A stretch of 37,995 nt of DNA, taken from Actinomycetota bacterium (GTDB taxonomy: Bacteria; Actinomycetota; Actinomycetes; Nanopelagicales; Nanopelagicaceae). The notes under the pieces are model-generated. The model did no database searches. It saw nothing but the letters and a program-made list of their open reading frames with translations, and was not told the DNA's origin. The DNA lies in NCBI GenBank assembly GCA_947489605.1, contig CANLEG010000006.1:1-37995 (forward strand), read 5' to 3'. The translations under genes were made by a program, and so were the position numbers. Positions 36,047-37,995 of the stretch are shown piece after piece (within the stretch, counting starts at the first letter, position 1; each line of letters starts with the position of its first letter).

Positions 36047-37015
36047 TTAATCCACTAATCTGATTGGATTTTGACCACGAGCCTCTAATCGATCAAAGTG
36101 GGCATCACGTTTTTCAACAAACTTTGATACATCAACTTCGGCCGACGCAATATAAGCAGCTAATTCATCTCTTGCTGCAGCACCTTCACCAGTGAAATCT
36201 TCACGATTAAAAATATTCCAAGCACGTAATACCGGTGCAATAACACCTTCGATGTGCGATTTAGGATCGTAGATACCAGCAAGTGCAATCTGCACAGATT
36301 TGCGACCCCAACCTGGCATTCCCGCTCCTGGCATTTGAAAATTAACAACAACATCTTTAATTGCAATCATCGCAGCATTTGGTTCGAGGTCTAACGCTGC
36401 CCCAAGTAAATTGCGATAAAAAAGCATATGTAGATTCTCATCTAGCGCCACTCTGGCCAGCATGCCTTCGCAAGTTTGATCATTCGAAATACGTCCGGTG
36501 TTGCGATGCGAGATACGAGTCGCAAGCTCTTGGAAAGTTACATATGAAACAGTGTGCAACATATCGTTCTCATAAGGAGTTTGATACCCAGCAGTCATGT
36601 GGGCCATCCGCAGATCTTCTAATTCATTTGGATCAACACCACGAGTCGCCATTAGATAATCTCTTATAACAATTCCGTGACGAGCTTCTTCAGCGGTCCA
36701 ACGGTTAATCCAGGTATTCCATGCGCCGTCTCGACTCATTGCAGTTGCAATTTCAGTGTGATAGCTAGGCAAGTTATCTTCGGTAAGCAAATTCAAAATT
36801 AAAGAATCTTGGGCGATTGCAGTTAATTTAGAATCTTTGGCTTCCCAAGCATCGCCATTTAGCGGACCAGCAAAGGTACGGCCTTCGCTCCATGGGACAT
36901 ACTCATGTGGATACCAATCTTTGGTTGTCGCAACATGTCGTTCGAGTTCGACAGCAACAGCAGGTTCTAGATCGCGAATTAACCGCGATTGAATCTTTGG
37001 GTCGATTGGTGCCAT
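36047..37015 (-). CDS. Acyl-ACP desaturase (ferritin-like diiron family, DesA-like)
   Basis: WTAEEARHGIVIRDYL (EExxH) and ARVALDENLHMLFYRN (ExxH) diiron motifs. Confidence 0.92.
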   Translation of the reverse strand: MAPIDPKIQSRLIRDLEPAVAVELERHVATTKDWYPHEYVPWSEGRTFAGPLNGDAWEAKDSKLTAIAQDSLILNLLTEDNLPSYHTEIATAMSRDGAWNTWINRWTAEEARHGIVIRDYLMATRGVDPNELEDLRMAHMTAGYQTPYENDMLHTVSYVTFQELATRISHRNTGRISNDQTCEGMLARVALDENLHMLFYRNLLGAALDLEPNAAMIAIKDVVVNFQMPGAGMPGWGRKSVQIALAGIYDPKSHIEGVIAPVLRAWNIFNREDFTGEGAAARDELAAYIASAEVDVSKFVEKRDAHFDRLEARGQNPIRLVD

Positions 37016-37021
37016 TGGCGG

Positions 37022-37027
37022 AACTTA
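37022..37027 (-). promoter_or_regulatory. -10 hexamer TAAGTT, 6 nt before desaturase ATG
   Basis: TAAGTT-CCGCCA-ATG. Confidence 0.65.
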
Positions 37028-37066
37028 GCGCAAGATTCGCGCTACTCGCGAGTTAAATTGAATTAA

Positions 37067-37783
37067 TCAGGGTGATTCTTCGCGCAATTTAGTGCGAATA
37101 AGTGCCTGCTCTAACCGCCACTTGGCGATTTCCCCATGATTTCCAGATAACAAGATTTCTGGAACCTGTAGTCCACGCCACTCTTTCGGTTTTGTGTAGT
37201 TTGGGTATTCGACTAAAGCATCTCCGTCATTAACTAAAGTGTGTGACTCTTCATCTAGGGATGCTGGGTTACCGATTACACCCGGAAGTAAGCGAATTAT
37301 TGCTTCCATTATTACCAAGGTAGCAACTTCGCCACCTCCTAAAACGTAATCTCCGATAGAAACTTCACGAACCTTAAAGTTTTTTGCAGTTGAGTAATAA
37401 TCGCTAACTCGGACATCAATACCTTCGTAGCGTCCACAAGCAAAAATTAGGTGCTTGGATTGCGTCAGTTCTTGAGCAAGCTCTTGCGTCAATTTTTCAC
37501 CAGCTGGTGTTAGCACAATTAATTCATGTATTTCTTCTGGTGCAAGTTCTGACACTGCATCTATTGCTTTGCCCCAAGGTTCTGGAGACATAACCATTCC
37601 AGCACCCCCACCATATGGTGTGTCATCTACTGATCCATGAACATCGGATGTTTGAGCGCGAAGATCGTGAATCCCAATTTCAATTATGCCCGCAGTTTCG
37701 GCTTTGCCGATCAGAGATAACTTAAGTGGTGCTAAATATTCTGGAAAAATTGTGATTACATCGAAGCGATTGACCTTACTCAT
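37067..37783 (-). CDS. trmD: tRNA (guanine-N1)-methyltransferase
   Basis: [47 protein letters not shown]. Confidence 0.97.
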   Translation of the reverse strand: MSKVNRFDVITIFPEYLAPLKLSLIGKAETAGIIEIGIHDLRAQTSDVHGSVDDTPYGGGAGMVMSPEPWGKAIDAVSELAPEEIHELIVLTPAGEKLTQELAQELTQSKHLIFACGRYEGIDVRVSDYYSTAKNFKVREVSIGDYVLGGGEVATLVIMEAIIRLLPGVIGNPASLDEESHTLVNDGDALVEYPNYTKPKEWRGLQVPEILLSGNHGEIAKWRLEQALIRTKLREESP

Positions 37784-37995
37784 CTAACAACCCCGCAGGT
37801 GGCACAACTGTAATCTTTCGATTCTTGACATCAACAATAGGCACAATTGCTTTCACGAACGGGATTAGAACTTCTCGGCCATTGTAATCAACAGCTAAAA
37901 CATCCTGGCCCGGAAGATTAATAACATCGGTTACCAGTCCTATTTCAAGACCATCTTGCGTGCTCACTTGGCATTGCAATAATTGTTGAACATGA
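37776..37995 (-). CDS. rimM: Ribosome maturation factor RimM, C-terminal PRC-barrel part (truncated by window edge)
   Basis: [54 protein letters not shown]; directly upstream of trmD. Confidence 0.88.
   Translation of the reverse strand, partial: HVQQLLQCQVSTQDGLEIGLVTDVINLPGQDVLAVDYNGREVLIPFVKAIVPIVDVKNRKITVVPPAGLLDE

Noticed and set aside
1-37995. Prophage, transposon, toxin-antitoxin or defence island
   Set aside because: No integrase, transposase, capsid, restriction-modification or TA-like protein seen; content is core metabolism.

Overview
The window looks like a compact, low-GC actinobacterial chromosome segment, possibly from a streamlined freshwater or marine lineage (taxonomy is inference). 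It is densely packed with housekeeping genes. I see no rRNA, tRNA, CRISPR array, phage or transposon. Gene order, left to right: glnA 3' end; a cobalt/nickel CbiMNQO-type ECF transporter; an ABC-F ATPase; a class III aminotransferase divergent from a class I glutamine amidotransferase across a 322-bp non-coding gap; SDR and enoyl-CoA hydratase; a small LuxR-HTH protein; a LysE exporter; an orphan Cas4/RecB-like PD-(D/E)XK protein; an actinobacterial envelope-lipid block (plsC, alpha/beta hydrolase, ROK glucokinase, SRPBCC, fadD, LuxR-HTH protein, PimB'-like GT4, NlpC/P60, small Cys-rich protein); RibD_C; DMT transporter; DUF3000; RNase D; FTR1; fadA-fadB; dxs; aconitase; TrmA-like; two TrkA proteins; DUF3159; dut; PaaI thioesterase; DUF3093; DUF4193; acyl-ACP desaturase; trmD; rimM (partial). 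The most striking pattern is regulatory. At least 19 genes have a TANNNT hexamer placed exactly 6-7 nt before the start codon, the signature of leaderless transcription. In several cases this also fixes the start codon (for example a CbiM beginning Met-His). Other leads: a possibly structured 322-bp intergenic region, three tandem decamers in front of fadAB, an apparent HisKA_3-like/LuxR fusion, a small twin-CxxC protein masked by a shadow ORF, 4-nt palindromic stop-codon overlaps at convergent genes, and a terminator-like hairpin built from the CxxC codons of DUF4193. I found no convincing entirely new multi-gene system.
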